Origin: an uncultured Oscillospiraceae bacterium
GTDB taxonomy: Bacteria; Bacillota; Clostridia; Oscillospirales; Oscillospiraceae
Direction: 5' to 3'
NCBI GenBank assembly: GCA_910588045.1
Contig: CAJUPS010000002.1
Location: forward strand, 69,046-133,045
DNA length: 64,000 nucleotides
How positions within the stretch are numbered: the first letter of the stretch is position 1; each line of letters opens with the position of its first letter. Made by a program: the position numbers and the translations under genes. Below, one piece after another: positions 51,454 to 60,258 of the stretch. The notes under the pieces were generated by a model. That model was not told the origin of the DNA. It ran no database searches and was given only the letters and a program-made list of their open reading frames with translations.

Positions 51454-52035
51454 CCACCCCATCATCCCCCTGACTCCGCCCCGTTTTTCTTCCTTTCAGG
51501 GGGGATTTCTACGCAGAATCATCACCAAAATAACCCAGGTGTCCCCCCGAAAATTCTCCCCAGCGAGGGAGATTCTACGAGAAAAAAGCGTTCAAAATCT
51601 CTGCCAGTACCCCCAAATTTTCCCCGGAGACTCCCCCTGACGTCCACTCAAACTAGCCCCAGACGTTGTTCAAAAATGTTGAAAATTAGTTCAAGGATTG
51701 GCTGATTTTTAAGGTGTTCTCCTTGCTTTTTCCCAGAAATCTCCCCGAAGTATCCCCCTGAAAGGGACGCTAATGGGGAGAATGCAAGAGAAGATGAGTG
51801 GGAATGCCTGGTGCAGAGCGATCCCCCTCTGAAAGGGAAAATGCTGGGGGTTCGCAAGGGAGGATGAGCGGGAATTTCGCAGTCGAAGTAGTCCCCTGAA
51901 AAGGAGAAAAAATTGGGGTTTCGGGAGGGGGAGCGTGAGGGGAGAAATGCGGGAAAAAGTTGCAGAAATCAAGATTTTTGGCTTTTAGAAAAGTGCCATC
52001 TTACGGCAGACAATGGACAAAAATCGTGGACAAAG
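51454..52035. other. noncoding spacer between tsf terminator and island end
   Basis: No convincing gene is present. The stretch alternates C-rich and A-rich patches with repeated CCCCCTGAAAGGG-like words, some of them inverted (TTTCAGGGGGG at 51497). The last third is a degenerate tandem array (51751-51960). It may be a relic of older element ends. Confidence 0.5.
51751..51960 (+). repeat. three degenerate tandem copies of a 70-bp unit
   Basis: Copies begin at 51751 (TATCCCCCTGAAAGGG), 51821 (ATCCCCCTCTGAAAGGG) and 51891 (GTCCCCTGAAAAGG), exactly 70 bp apart. Each continues with a G-rich word followed by GATGAGYGGGAAT or GCGTGAGGGGAGA. No coding role is seen. Confidence 0.55.
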
Positions 52036-52079
52036 TGTTCATTATAAAAAAGACGTTCACATAGTAATTGAGCTTAAGT

Positions 52080-52475
52080 CTATATCTTCTCAATTTTTGA
52101 CGCAAAATTTTGTATTTCTCTTAATTCTTGCTGGTCAGGAGGGCCGAATTTTAAGAATAATTCCCCAGCACTGCAAAATTGAGAATAATTACACTTGAAT
52201 TTTTCTTAGTTTTTGATCCTTCTAATGCTCGTGGAAATTGATGGGGCGAAGCCGGGGAGCTTATTGGGTGAGAGTGCGAAAATTGAGAATAATTCCTCTG
52301 GTATTTATTTTGAATTTCTAACTTTCCGCGAATTTTGCAGAATTGGGATGCCAAAATTTGAGAATAATAGCTTGCATTTAATCTCAATTTTTTATTTACT
52401 CTAAATTTTGCTTGTCTGGAAGGGACGAAAATTGAGCGGAATTCCTTGGAGCCGCAAAAATTAAGATAAAAACTT
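52080..52475. repeat. array of putative TnsB-binding repeats at the left end
   Basis: AAAATTGAGAATAATT occurs exactly at 52175-52190 and 52279-52294. Close variants lie at 52146-52162, 52353-52368, 52427 and 52455. Inverted variants (such as TTCTCAATTTTT at 52087 and ATCTCAATTTTTT at 52381) also occur, giving about ten copies. Multiple short sites near an end are characteristic of TnsB-family transposons. Site function is inferred. Confidence 0.65.
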
Positions 52476-52499
52476 TAACGCGCGAAAGTGAGGTCGCTC

Positions 52500-53039
52500 A
52501 TGAAAAAACACAAGTACCGATTCCCTGAGCCAAGCTGCCGAGAATGTCCGCATCACCAAGAAGTGGGCACCATCTTCAATTCGACCCGCTACTGTGGCGG
52601 ATTCAAACGCAAAAAACCAAGGCGATTCCGCAGTTCAGATCCCGTATTCAAAATTCCCCGATGGTGTCCCAGGAGACTATCACCCAAGGTCTGCCGGATC
52701 TAGTGCTTTGCGGATGAATGCTCTGAATATATGGAGTTGCTGTCCATTGCCAAGTTCAATCCAGATGAGCCGTACATCTATCCACTAGGCAGCCATTACA
52801 CACTGCGACGGGAAATGCCCATCAGCATGACTGCAAAGCAGTTTTTCCAAGCAGCGCAGAGCGAACCTTTGGAAGATATACTGTCTGATTCGGACCTGGC
52901 CCTTGGGGAAGTGATCGAGATTGATGACGGGTTGCAGCCGTACTATTTTTACTATTTTGGGCTTCTCAGGCTCATTCCGGCTCCGATTTTTCATCCGCTC
53001 AGAACACAAAAAGATGTCGACACGAAGGAGGAAAACTGA
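52500..53039 (+). pseudogene. small Cys-rich protein gene split by an in-frame TAG
   Basis: From the ATG at 52500 a 67-residue stretch (MKKHKYRFPEPSCRECPHHQE...YCGGFKRKKPRRF...WCPRRLSPKVCRI) has a zinc-knuckle-like Cys/His set. It stops at TAG (52701-52703). The same frame continues without another stop as CFADECSEYMELLSIAKFNPDEP...DVDTKEEN to 53039. The downstream ATG at 52731 has no SD. This suggests one gene of about 179 residues broken by a nonsense change, or read through. Function unknown. Confidence 0.6.
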
Positions 53040-53765
53040 ATGGATATCAGAAAATTAGCAGAAGAGGGCCGCACGGAAGAACTCAAACAGCAGCTACTAG
53101 ACCTGGACTCTCAATTCAATTTTAAGTGCCGAAAATGCGGCAAGTGCTGTAAGCACCAAAACACGATCCTTTTCACCCCCCGAGACATTTTTCAGATTGC
53201 TCGGAAACTTCAAACAACGACAGGAGAAGTTATTAAAAGATACGCAGAAGCCTACATCGGCAGCACATCCAAAATTCCACTTGTCCACATGGTTCCTCGT
53301 GGTCAAAACGAGGTCTGTCCCTTCTTGGGGGATGGTCTCTGCTCCATTCATGATTGTAAACCAACGGCCTGCGCTCTGTTTCCGTTGGGACGGGTGGCCG
53401 TCAATAAAACCGCACTGGAAGGAGGAGAGGATGGCAATCAAGAAATTGAGTTCGAGGTCAAGTACATGCTCAACGACATTGATTGTGGCTCAAGAAAGCG
53501 TGTCAATACAGTTCGAGAATGGCTCGCACGGTTTGGGATTCCGGAGCAGGATGAATTCTTTCTGTTATGGAGCAGGCTGACTATCCAGCTCCATGCGGCG
53601 ATTTCAGAACTGGAAAAACAGCATGTATCCGAAGAGACAATGAATCTGTTTTGGATCGCAGTCTTCGGCTCGCTATATCTGTCCTACGATACATCCAGAG
53701 AGTTCTTTCCCCAGTTTCAACGAATCGCGGAAAAATTGTTTACATTGTGTCAGGAACTTATGTAG
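53040..53765 (+). CDS. YkgJ-family cysteine-cluster protein
   Basis: A 241-residue protein with the Zn/Fe-binding cluster of the YkgJ/UPF0153 family: FKCRKCGKCCKHQNTILFTPRDIFQIAR, then VCPFLGDGLCSIHDCKPTACALFPLGR (about residues 29-123). The family's biochemical role is unclear. It starts directly after the preceding stop codon with AAGGAGGAAAACTGA as SD, so it is coupled to the amber-split gene. It lies just upstream of the TnsA-like gene and may be cargo or an accessory. Confidence 0.8.
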   Translation: MDIRKLAEEGRTEELKQQLLDLDSQFNFKCRKCGKCCKHQNTILFTPRDIFQIARKLQTTTGEVIKRYAEAYIGSTSKIPLVHMVPRGQNEVCPFLGDGLCSIHDCKPTACALFPLGRVAVNKTALEGGEDGNQEIEFEVKYMLNDIDCGSRKRVNTVREWLARFGIPEQDEFFLLWSRLTIQLHAAISELEKQHVSEETMNLFWIAVFGSLYLSYDTSREFFPQFQRIAEKLFTLCQELM

Positions 53766-53811
53766 ACTACAAAGCTACTTCCGATATCGATGCTATATGA
53801 TGAGGTGAAAG

Positions 53812-54201
53812 ATGGAAAAGCTTGGTCAGAAGACGCGGAACATCAACTTTTTCAGCGAAAAAAACGGGAAAATGGTATGCCTGCACTCCCGCCATGCCAG
53901 AGACTATGCCAAGTACCTTGAAGCGCAGCCTTGGGTGGAGCGATATGAAGCAGGTGCGCCGCTGTCGCAGGAGCTATATGCACACATCAGTCCAGTCTGG
54001 ATCAGGAGCGCCTATTTTCAGGTTCCCTGGGTATCGGATTTTCTGATTCACTTCGCAGATGGCAGAAAGGGCGTCCGTGAACTGGTCACTGCTGACGGCC
54101 TGCGTAGGAAGAATATTGTAGAAAAGCTGGAATTCTCACGAAGATACTGGGCGTCTACAGACATTGATAACTGGAAAGTCGTGCTGTTGCCGGAAGTCTG
54201 A
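53812..54201 (+). CDS. TnsA-like endonuclease, catalytic lysine apparently missing
   Basis: A 129-residue protein with the layout of the TnsA nuclease domain: an N-terminal SRHARDYAKYLEAQPWVERYE element and the core VSDFLIHFADGRKGVRELVTADGLRRKN. Asp76 fits the PD acid, and Glu90 the second acid. In active TnsA the latter is followed by x-K, but here it reads REL-V, so the lysine is absent. The first acidic residue is also uncertain (Asp31). TnsA cuts the 5' ends in Tn7; this one may have altered activity or only assist TnsB. GATGAGGTGAAAG precedes the start. Confidence 0.62.
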   Translation: MEKLGQKTRNINFFSEKNGKMVCLHSRHARDYAKYLEAQPWVERYEAGAPLSQELYAHISPVWIRSAYFQVPWVSDFLIHFADGRKGVRELVTADGLRRKNIVEKLEFSRRYWASTDIDNWKVVLLPEV

Positions 54202-55180
54202 CAGTATCACTCGATAAAAGCAGGTGGGGGATAAAAAATTCGGTACATCTCCTGAAATGCCTGATTTTGCAATGGTTTCCAAGGCTCGCTCCGTCCTATG
54301 AAATATACAGATTAGGATCCTTCGTGGAAGACATTTCGGGGCCGGCAGCAAAGTTTGGTCATGCGGAAAACAGAGAACCAATTTCATGATGTCAGCTTTG
54401 TCAAAAGCAGGCGGGGGATAAAAATTCGATACACCTTCTGAGATGCCTGATTTTGCAATGGTTTCAGAGCTTGGTTCCCCCCTATATAATATATAGATGG
54501 GATCCTTCGAGGTAGACATTCGGGCTGGCAAGGAAGAGTGGTCACCCTAAAGCAAGAATCAATTTCCTGCTGCTGACTTTTCCGGGAAAAAATCATTTGG
54601 CATAAAAACCAGGGCAACTCTTTCCTGCCGGCTGCTGGCGCTTGCGCCGCTCTCAAACTTGCATAAGAGACATCGCAAAAATTCCCTCTATATATACTTA
54701 GCGATTTTACACAAGAGATTTCCGAACTTTTACCAGCTAATTTACGCCGTTTCTTTCTGTATATTGAGAAGCTGAGAAGAAATTCGGACTAATTTTTCGA
54801 TCCTGTTGCAAACAATGTATGGTTTTGCAACTATCATATGGTTTTCCGCATTTCTTCGCAGGCAGCCGTTTGGAGGCTGGCAAAGCAGTTGCAGCAGCTG
54901 AAACAGAATACTTCTTCCCTGCCAGCTGCATAGGTGTAGCGTACTACAAACTCATGACAGGGACAGTGGAAAAATTTCTCCCATATATACTTAGAGATAA
55001 GGCGTTCAAAACTGCGGAACTTATAGCGGCTGATTTGTGCGATTTTATTATCAAATTGCTAGAAATCGGGAATAAATTTGATTTAATTTTTTGAAGCTCT
55101 TGCGTGAAATTGTGCTTTTTTCAAAAAAATGTGCTTTTCTGATGTGCTTCCAGATTCTAAAAAGGGAGGGAAGAGAGGTC
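54202..55180. other. 979-bp noncoding, repeat-rich stretch between tnsA-like gene and tnsB
   Basis: No ORF has a plausible start and composition. It holds a tandem duplication (54216-54590). Two copies of a CYATATATACTTAGMGAT word lie at 54686 and 54979, with GGCYGGCA words near 54335, 54513 and 54878. TnsB operons seldom have such a gap, so it may carry a regulatory or RNA function. Confidence 0.5.
54216..54590. repeat. two tandem copies of a 187-bp unit
   Basis: AAAAGCAGGYGGGGGATAAA starts at 54216 and again at 54403. Each is followed by ATGCCTGATTTTGCAATGGT, a CCTAT..TATA.AGAT word, GGGATCCTTCG or AGGATCCTTCG, a GACATT word and GG.GGC.GGCA. The copies are roughly 70 percent alike. They are too long and too few for CRISPR. 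Confidence 0.75.
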
Positions 55181-56923
55181 ATGACATCAAGATTTTTAAC
55201 GCGAAATGGTGAAACTTACCGTGTGCTGCATCAGGATGGCGATGGCTGCTGGATGATTTCCTTTGATAATCCCACAGAGCGTCCTTTCCGTGCGGCAGCA
55301 GCGGAGATGGGCAGCTTTCAGCGTGTTCCAGCACCGCAGGATTTTTCGTCAGAAGATTGCAATTTGTCCTCAGCAGCGCACAAACGGCTTGCGCTTATTC
55401 AGCCTTTGTTGGATCAAGATATGGCTGCTGTTACAGATCACCGGTTGCGGCTTTCCATCGCTAAAGATATTGCAGATAAGCAGAATACCACGGTTCGGCG
55501 CATCTTGAGATTGTACTACCGCTATCTGGCAACCGGACAAGTTGCATTCTCCAAAAAGCGGGAAGTCAATGCCAACGACACCTACGATTGGGCCATCAAA
55601 GCACTCTACTTTTCTGCAAAAAGGCTCTCGCTGCGGGCTACATATGACATGATGCTGGTCCAAAAATATATTGGTTCGGACGGCAAACTGCTTGAAAATA
55701 TCCCCTCTTGGTCAAGCTTCAGAAACTACTTCTATAGCCGTGACTACCACAAGCAGCCGAGAAAGACGATTGCCCGATCCGGCCTAACCAACTATCAGCG
55801 GAATGAGCGCCCAGTCTTCGGTTCAATCACGGATTGGAGGAACGCCCCAGGCAGCTATCAGATGGATGCTACGCAGGCGGATATTTACCTCGTTTCCCGC
55901 CATGATCGCAGCAAGGTGATTGGGCGTCCCTACATCTATTTGGCAGTCGATACAGCAACCCAGCTCATCGCTGGTGTCTATGTTGGCCTGGAATGTGATG
56001 AGAGCGCCGTGATGCTCTGCCTTGCCAATGCTGCTCAAGATAAGGTCGAATTTTGCCGAAAATACGGGATTGAGATTGATCCCACCCAATGGCCCTCACA
56101 GGGTCTCCCTCATGAGATCATCACGGACAAGGGAACTGAGTTTTTCGGCTCTCGGATGCAGGAGTTGTGTCGGAAATATGGCGTTGAAATTCAGTCGTTG
56201 CCACCATTCCGACCGGATGGAAAGGGGCTGGTTGAGAAATCCTTTGACCTCATTCAGCAGCGGTACAAGCCGCTTTTGCGCGGAAAGGGCGTTATCGAAC
56301 CGGACGCCCAGGAGCGTTGGGCGGTCGATTATCGGAGCCAAAGCGTCCTTACTCTGGACGAGTTTACCAAAATCGTGATCCATTGTGTCCTCTATATCAA
56401 CTCCGGACGCATCCTTACAAATGCAGTAACTCCAGCCCAAAAGTGGCTCGACTCGGACGTGTCCCTTTTGGATGTCCCGCCTGAAGAATTATTCCTGATG
56501 TCCCTCCCCAGAGAAGCCGCAAAGTTGACCCGGAAGGGGCTGCGGCTCAACGGATTGCTCTATGTCCCTATGGACATGGAAGGCTTGACGTTGGACAAGA
56601 CCTATGATGTGGCATTCTCCCGTTCTGATCTCAGCTGTGTCTATATCCTCTTGGATGACTGCTCCTTCAAGCCCTGCCGGCTCTCCCCGCACCAGGCCCA
56701 GTATAGTGGCCTGTCCCAGACGGAGGCCGATGCGCTGAAGCAAAACGAGCGAAAACAACGCAGTGCTGCCAGAAAGCAGGAGGTTGCAGCTAGTGTGACG
56801 AGCATCCAGAGTATCCGTCAGATCGTCAAGGTCGCATCCGCTTCCGGTTCCGAGAAACCCAAGCAGGATGGGACAACCATCAGTGAGAATCGTTCCAGTG
56901 AAAGGGGGCTATTGATAACATGA
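55181..56923 (+). CDS. tnsB: TnsB-type DDE transposase
   Basis: The 580-residue enzyme joins transposon 3' ends to target DNA. N-terminal helix-turn-helix modules (about 60-200) should bind the end repeats. The RNase H-like core has Asp229 (GSYQMDATQADIY), Asp316 (IITDKGTEFFG) and Glu352 (GKGLVEKSFD), a D-35-E spacing. A C-terminal Mu-type beta barrel and tail (about 440-580) follow, the tail being where TnsC contacts TnsB in relatives. The start at 55181 follows GGGAGGGAAGAGAGGTC. The frame is open to 55091 without SD. It overlaps tnsC (ATGA). Confidence 0.88.
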   Translation: MTSRFLTRNGETYRVLHQDGDGCWMISFDNPTERPFRAAAAEMGSFQRVPAPQDFSSEDCNLSSAAHKRLALIQPLLDQDMAAVTDHRLRLSIAKDIADKQNTTVRRILRLYYRYLATGQVAFSKKREVNANDTYDWAIKALYFSAKRLSLRATYDMMLVQKYIGSDGKLLENIPSWSSFRNYFYSRDYHKQPRKTIARSGLTNYQRNERPVFGSITDWRNAPGSYQMDATQADIYLVSRHDRSKVIGRPYIYLAVDTATQLIAGVYVGLECDESAVMLCLANAAQDKVEFCRKYGIEIDPTQWPSQGLPHEIITDKGTEFFGSRMQELCRKYGVEIQSLPPFRPDGKGLVEKSFDLIQQRYKPLLRGKGVIEPDAQERWAVDYRSQSVLTLDEFTKIVIHCVLYINSGRILTNAVTPAQKWLDSDVSLLDVPPEELFLMSLPREAAKLTRKGLRLNGLLYVPMDMEGLTLDKTYDVAFSRSDLSCVYILLDDCSFKPCRLSPHQAQYSGLSQTEADALKQNERKQRSAARKQEVAASVTSIQSIRQIVKVASASGSEKPKQDGTTISENRSSERGLLIT

Positions 56924-58317
56924 GGAAATACCCACCCGGCGAATCCGTCTGCGGCGCCATATACGACAGCGCACCAGCAGACAACCCATTTCTCGCCGCC
57001 CTTCCAGAGATGCTGCCCCGAAAGGAATTTCTGAGTGCCATCTGCAGCACCCCCGGCCTCCCCCATGATCTTCCCCAGATGTCCCCCGAGGAGCGGAGAC
57101 AGAGTCTCTCCCTGCTGGCTTCTCTCTTTGTTCCCATGCATTATATGTATGCGGTTTACGATCAGCTCTACCGAGCCATCCGGGAAACGTACAGCACCAG
57201 GACAGCCATGGAGGAGATCAAGCGGATCAACGTGCTGTTCAATGGTAAGGAGGGTACCCCATGCGCCACCCAGGCAGCTTCCGGCTCCGTCCTCGGCGTC
57301 CCGGGAATCGGAAAGACCTCCACCATCCGCCGCGCCTTGGAGACCATGCCGCAGGTTATTGAGCACACGGAATACATGGGACAGCCATTTTATTGTAAGC
57401 AGGTTCTGTACCTACGTATTGAGTGTCCGTCCGACTGCTCCATCAAAACCTTAGCGCTCAATCTGGTTGCTGCTCTGGATCGGGCGATTGGCTCTGACTA
57501 CCTGCATCAGCTAATTTCTCTCCGCTCTATCGCTGCCTCGGCTGTGGCTACTCAGGTTAAGATTCTTTGTATGACCCATCATGTCGGCCTGCTTCTGGTA
57601 GACGAGATCCAAAACGCGGTGGAGACAGCCCGGCGTAACAGGCAGATTAAGCCACTTTTGAAATTTTTGGTGGAGCTCACGAACGACACAGCGACAGCCG
57701 TATACTTTGTGGGCACGCCTGTTGCGGAGCAGTTATTCACCTGCCAGGAGCATTTGCGGCGGAGGACGCGGGGTATCCGATTACTGCCGCTGAAACCGGA
57801 TGGGACATATAGGCGTTTTCTGGAGCAAATCTGGCCTTACCAACTCACGCCCCGGCAAGCCCCCCTGACGGAGAAGTTGGCGAACAAACTGTTTGATTTT
57901 TCAGGTGGGATTCCAGCGTATATCATCAAGATTTTCCAGGAAACACAGGCCCAGGCTCTTCTCCATGGACAGAGTCGGATTGATGAAAGGGTGATGCAGA
58001 GAGCAATCGACATTCTTGCGATCAAAGTTCCAAAAACATACTCAGGCGGGACATATTTGTCTGATTTTGACGTACATAATGTTGAAAGCGAGGACAATTC
58101 ACCCGCCCAAGTCCCTGCGGATACCCCTGAGGATGTTCCCGAAAAGCCGCTAGAAGAATCCCCGGAGTCTGTCCCCCGCCTCTACGCCAATCAGAGGGGG
58201 CGCAGAGCTGCGGCGAGGGATGCTGCTGACCTGGTGGCTGCTTTCTCTGCCGGCGGCGATTTGCTCCAGTTCCTACGGGAGCGCGATTTGATGGAGGAGT
58301 GGCCTGCGACATGTTGA
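56920..58317 (+). CDS. tnsC: TnsC-type AAA+ ATPase
   Basis: The 465-residue regulator forms filaments on target DNA and licenses TnsB. Walker A is GVPGIGKT (126-133), Walker B is LLLVDEIQN (224-232), and GTPVAEQLF holds sensor-1-like residues, with an arginine finger candidate in HLRRRTRGI. The C-terminal 90 residues are acidic and Pro-rich (EDNSPAQVPADTPEDVPEKP), longer than needed for ATPase function. The start overlaps tnsB and the end overlaps tniQ, so one mRNA encodes all three. Confidence 0.88.
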   Translation: MRKYPPGESVCGAIYDSAPADNPFLAALPEMLPRKEFLSAICSTPGLPHDLPQMSPEERRQSLSLLASLFVPMHYMYAVYDQLYRAIRETYSTRTAMEEIKRINVLFNGKEGTPCATQAASGSVLGVPGIGKTSTIRRALETMPQVIEHTEYMGQPFYCKQVLYLRIECPSDCSIKTLALNLVAALDRAIGSDYLHQLISLRSIAASAVATQVKILCMTHHVGLLLVDEIQNAVETARRNRQIKPLLKFLVELTNDTATAVYFVGTPVAEQLFTCQEHLRRRTRGIRLLPLKPDGTYRRFLEQIWPYQLTPRQAPLTEKLANKLFDFSGGIPAYIIKIFQETQAQALLHGQSRIDERVMQRAIDILAIKVPKTYSGGTYLSDFDVHNVESEDNSPAQVPADTPEDVPEKPLEESPESVPRLYANQRGRRAAARDAADLVAAFSAGGDLLQFLRERDLMEEWPATC

Positions 58318-59537
58318 CGTATTTTCCAACGCCCTACCCAGATGAGTGGTGGTACAGCGTCCTGTGTCGCTATCACGTCCGCTCCGGACGGAAGAAATTT
58401 GCGACGACTCTGCACGAACTCTATGGGGCGCATCCTCTGACTCATGGACGACTCTTTCCAGGAAGTGACTGTTTTGCCGTCATCAAGCAGCTCCCAAATG
58501 TCCTGTCCTTGGAAGCTGTGCTTTTGGAGCATACCTTGATGCCGTATTATCTTCGTTTCCATCTCCCTGAGAAAAAGAAATTGGTATTCAACAATCTCAT
58601 GGCTGGCAGGAGCGGTGGCCTGACGAGTATTCAGCTCCAAACACCAGAAAGAAAACAAGGACTGAAGTTCTGCCCGATGTGCCGCGCTGAGGATACAGAA
58701 ACATACGGCGAACCATACTGGCACCGGGAACACCAGATCCCGCTGATGCCACTTTGTCCGAAGCATGGCTACCGCCTCCGTTTGGTTGAGATCCCGCTGT
58801 CCAAGCTGTCAGAAGTATTCCTTCCGCTGTCCTCTATAAATGCTGGGAATGATGTAACGCCTGCCAGCTTGCCTTGGGAGCCGCTGCTATCTGACGCACT
58901 GAACTGTATTCTGAGCTTGCCATTCGGGACTGGACCCCCGCTGGGATACAGCAACCTGGAGAGCACCTTGCTTTCCGCTGGCTTCGGTATCCACGCTGTC
59001 CGGGGGAAAGCGTCTCTGGATGCTGAAAAGTTGAGAGTGAGCTGCACTGAATTCTATGGTAAGAGCATTGGTGACCAATACTTCGCAAAGTTGTCACCAG
59101 CCATCATTTACCGGGTATGTCACTGGAAGCTGACCTCTCCGGAGCGCTATGCCCTCTTGATAGCCTTTGCTGGACTAACGGTTGAGGAGCTGTTGGGGAC
59201 AGAGATTCCAGTAGTAGACCCACTCCTGAAAAAGCTGCTGGAATACAAGGAGAAGGGACTCGCTTGCAAGAAGGAGGAGTTGGCTCAACTCGTTGGTGTC
59301 AGTCCGCACCAGTTGGATTCTTTGGCGAAAAAGTACAATATTGCACCATTTTGGAAACAATGTGGAGGCAAGCGAACAGAAACCATTCGCATTACCTTAA
59401 CAACAGAAGAGAAGCAGAACATCGCCCAAGCCGCTGCCATCCACGGTAACGGGCAGACAGCAGTGTTCGCCCGGGAAGTCCTGCTCCGGGGAGTAAATCA
59501 AATTTTGAAGAATGATATTGGAGGAACAACTAAATGA
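58311..59537 (+). CDS. tniQ: TniQ/TnsD family target-selection protein
   Basis: A 408-residue protein. The TniQ domain begins TYFPTPYPDEWWYSVLCRYHVRSGRKKF, and the zinc finger is FCPMCRAEDTETYGEPYWHREHQIPLMPLCPKHG (about 122-156). A C-terminal helical region with HTH-like KKEELAQLVGVSPHQLDSLAKKYNI could read target DNA. The size is between short TniQ and full TnsD. Start at 58311 overlaps the tnsC stop by 7 bases, with GGAGGAG upstream. Which site it recognises is unknown; the element lies downstream of tsf. Confidence 0.85.
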   Translation: MLTYFPTPYPDEWWYSVLCRYHVRSGRKKFATTLHELYGAHPLTHGRLFPGSDCFAVIKQLPNVLSLEAVLLEHTLMPYYLRFHLPEKKKLVFNNLMAGRSGGLTSIQLQTPERKQGLKFCPMCRAEDTETYGEPYWHREHQIPLMPLCPKHGYRLRLVEIPLSKLSEVFLPLSSINAGNDVTPASLPWEPLLSDALNCILSLPFGTGPPLGYSNLESTLLSAGFGIHAVRGKASLDAEKLRVSCTEFYGKSIGDQYFAKLSPAIIYRVCHWKLTSPERYALLIAFAGLTVEELLGTEIPVVDPLLKKLLEYKEKGLACKKEELAQLVGVSPHQLDSLAKKYNIAPFWKQCGGKRTETIRITLTTEEKQNIAQAAAIHGNGQTAVFAREVLLRGVNQILKNDIGGTTK

Positions 59538-59920
59538 GAACTGAAACGAAAGAAGCCGTCGCTTTCCTGGCGGGAAGCCTGATTGATTTGGCAGACATGG
59601 CGGAGTCCGATCTGACGGAGGTTGTCGAGTTGGTCGGCGTTGATGCTATCCGGGATCTCATGAGCATGGATCACCTGTGCGGTGAACTCAGCTACGAGCA
59701 GATGGCGGACGAAATCTGCGACTACATTGGCTGGGAGCCGATGCTGGCTATCCCGCCCTGGACGGACGAGGAGTTGTCCGTGCGGGGCAGCCAGATTGCG
59801 GATCTGGTGGAGGACAAAAATCCGGCAGACGAGGATGCGGCGGAGACCCTGTTTGCTATACTATGCTGGTGCGGACTCAAGGCGTGGCTCGAATGGCATA
59901 ATGAGGAGACAGCATTATGA
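59534..59920 (+). CDS. acidic hypothetical protein following tniQ
   Basis: A 128-residue, strongly acidic, helical protein (MRTETKEAVAFLAGSLIDLADMAESDLTEVVELVGVDAIRDL...). No domain is recognised. It overlaps the tniQ stop (ATGA) and the next ORF by 4 bases, so it is in the same transcriptional unit. It could be part of the transposon or belong to the element the transposon joined. The higher GC than tniQ favours the second. Confidence 0.65.
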   Translation: MRTETKEAVAFLAGSLIDLADMAESDLTEVVELVGVDAIRDLMSMDHLCGELSYEQMADEICDYIGWEPMLAIPPWTDEELSVRGSQIADLVEDKNPADEDAAETLFAILCWCGLKAWLEWHNEETAL

Positions 59921-60258
59921 AATACACCGAACGGGGTCTGCAAATCACGTTGGATGAGCTGCGCCGGATCGTGGAATACGCAGAGAACCGTGCTAAGTAC
60001 GACAGTATGGAGCCATGTGTCTACATCAGTTCCAGCGACCGCCCCCGCATTCTCCAATATTGCTACTATGCCGAGTGCAATCCCATCTCTACGATCGGCT
60101 ACAGGCGCTGTTTCAATGGGAATTTACCAACGGGTTCATGCCTACGCGGGATCAAAATGAGAGCATCGCCATCTGTGGGCTGCTGCACGATATCTGCAAG
60201 GTCAACGTTTACCAGCAGGAACCTAAAAACCGAAAAACCTACGATCCTGAGAAGGTAG
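59917..60258 (+). CDS. chimeric hypothetical ORF (natural N-terminus, out-of-frame C-terminus)
   Basis: The first 55-60 residues (MKYTERGLQITLDELRRIVEYAENRAKYDSMEPCVYISSSD...) look like a genuine small protein. From about 60085 the ORF runs through a shifted frame of an HD-domain gene, so the rest (STFTSRNLKTEKPTILRR end) is probably meaningless. It marks a deletion junction between two genes. Confidence 0.55.
   Translation: MKYTERGLQITLDELRRIVEYAENRAKYDSMEPCVYISSSDRPRILQYCYYAECNPISTIGYRRCFNGNLPTGSCLRGIKMRASPSVGCCTISARSTFTSRNLKTEKPTILRR

Larger units (their letters stand above)
52036..59537 (+). mobile_element. Tn7-like transposon module (tnsA-like, tnsB, tnsC, tniQ), right end not located
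   Basis: The parts are an end-like region with many AT-rich repeats (52080-52475), a TnsA-like nuclease gene, and overlapping genes for a DDE transposase (TnsB), AAA+ regulator (TnsC) and target selector (TniQ/TnsD). A TGT at 52036 (TGTTCATTATAAAAAAGACG) is a plausible left terminus because Tn7-type elements begin TGT, but no target duplication or right end could be confirmed. The element interrupts the usual tsf-pyrH neighbourhood. Confidence 0.72.

Noticed and set aside
54216..54590. Possible CRISPR array
   Set aside because: Only two units of 187 bp and about 70 percent identity, without short identical repeats or Cas genes.
54819..55094. 91-codon ORF between tnsA-like and tnsB
   Set aside because: No SD, composition like the flanking noncoding repeats, and it contains one of the repeat words.
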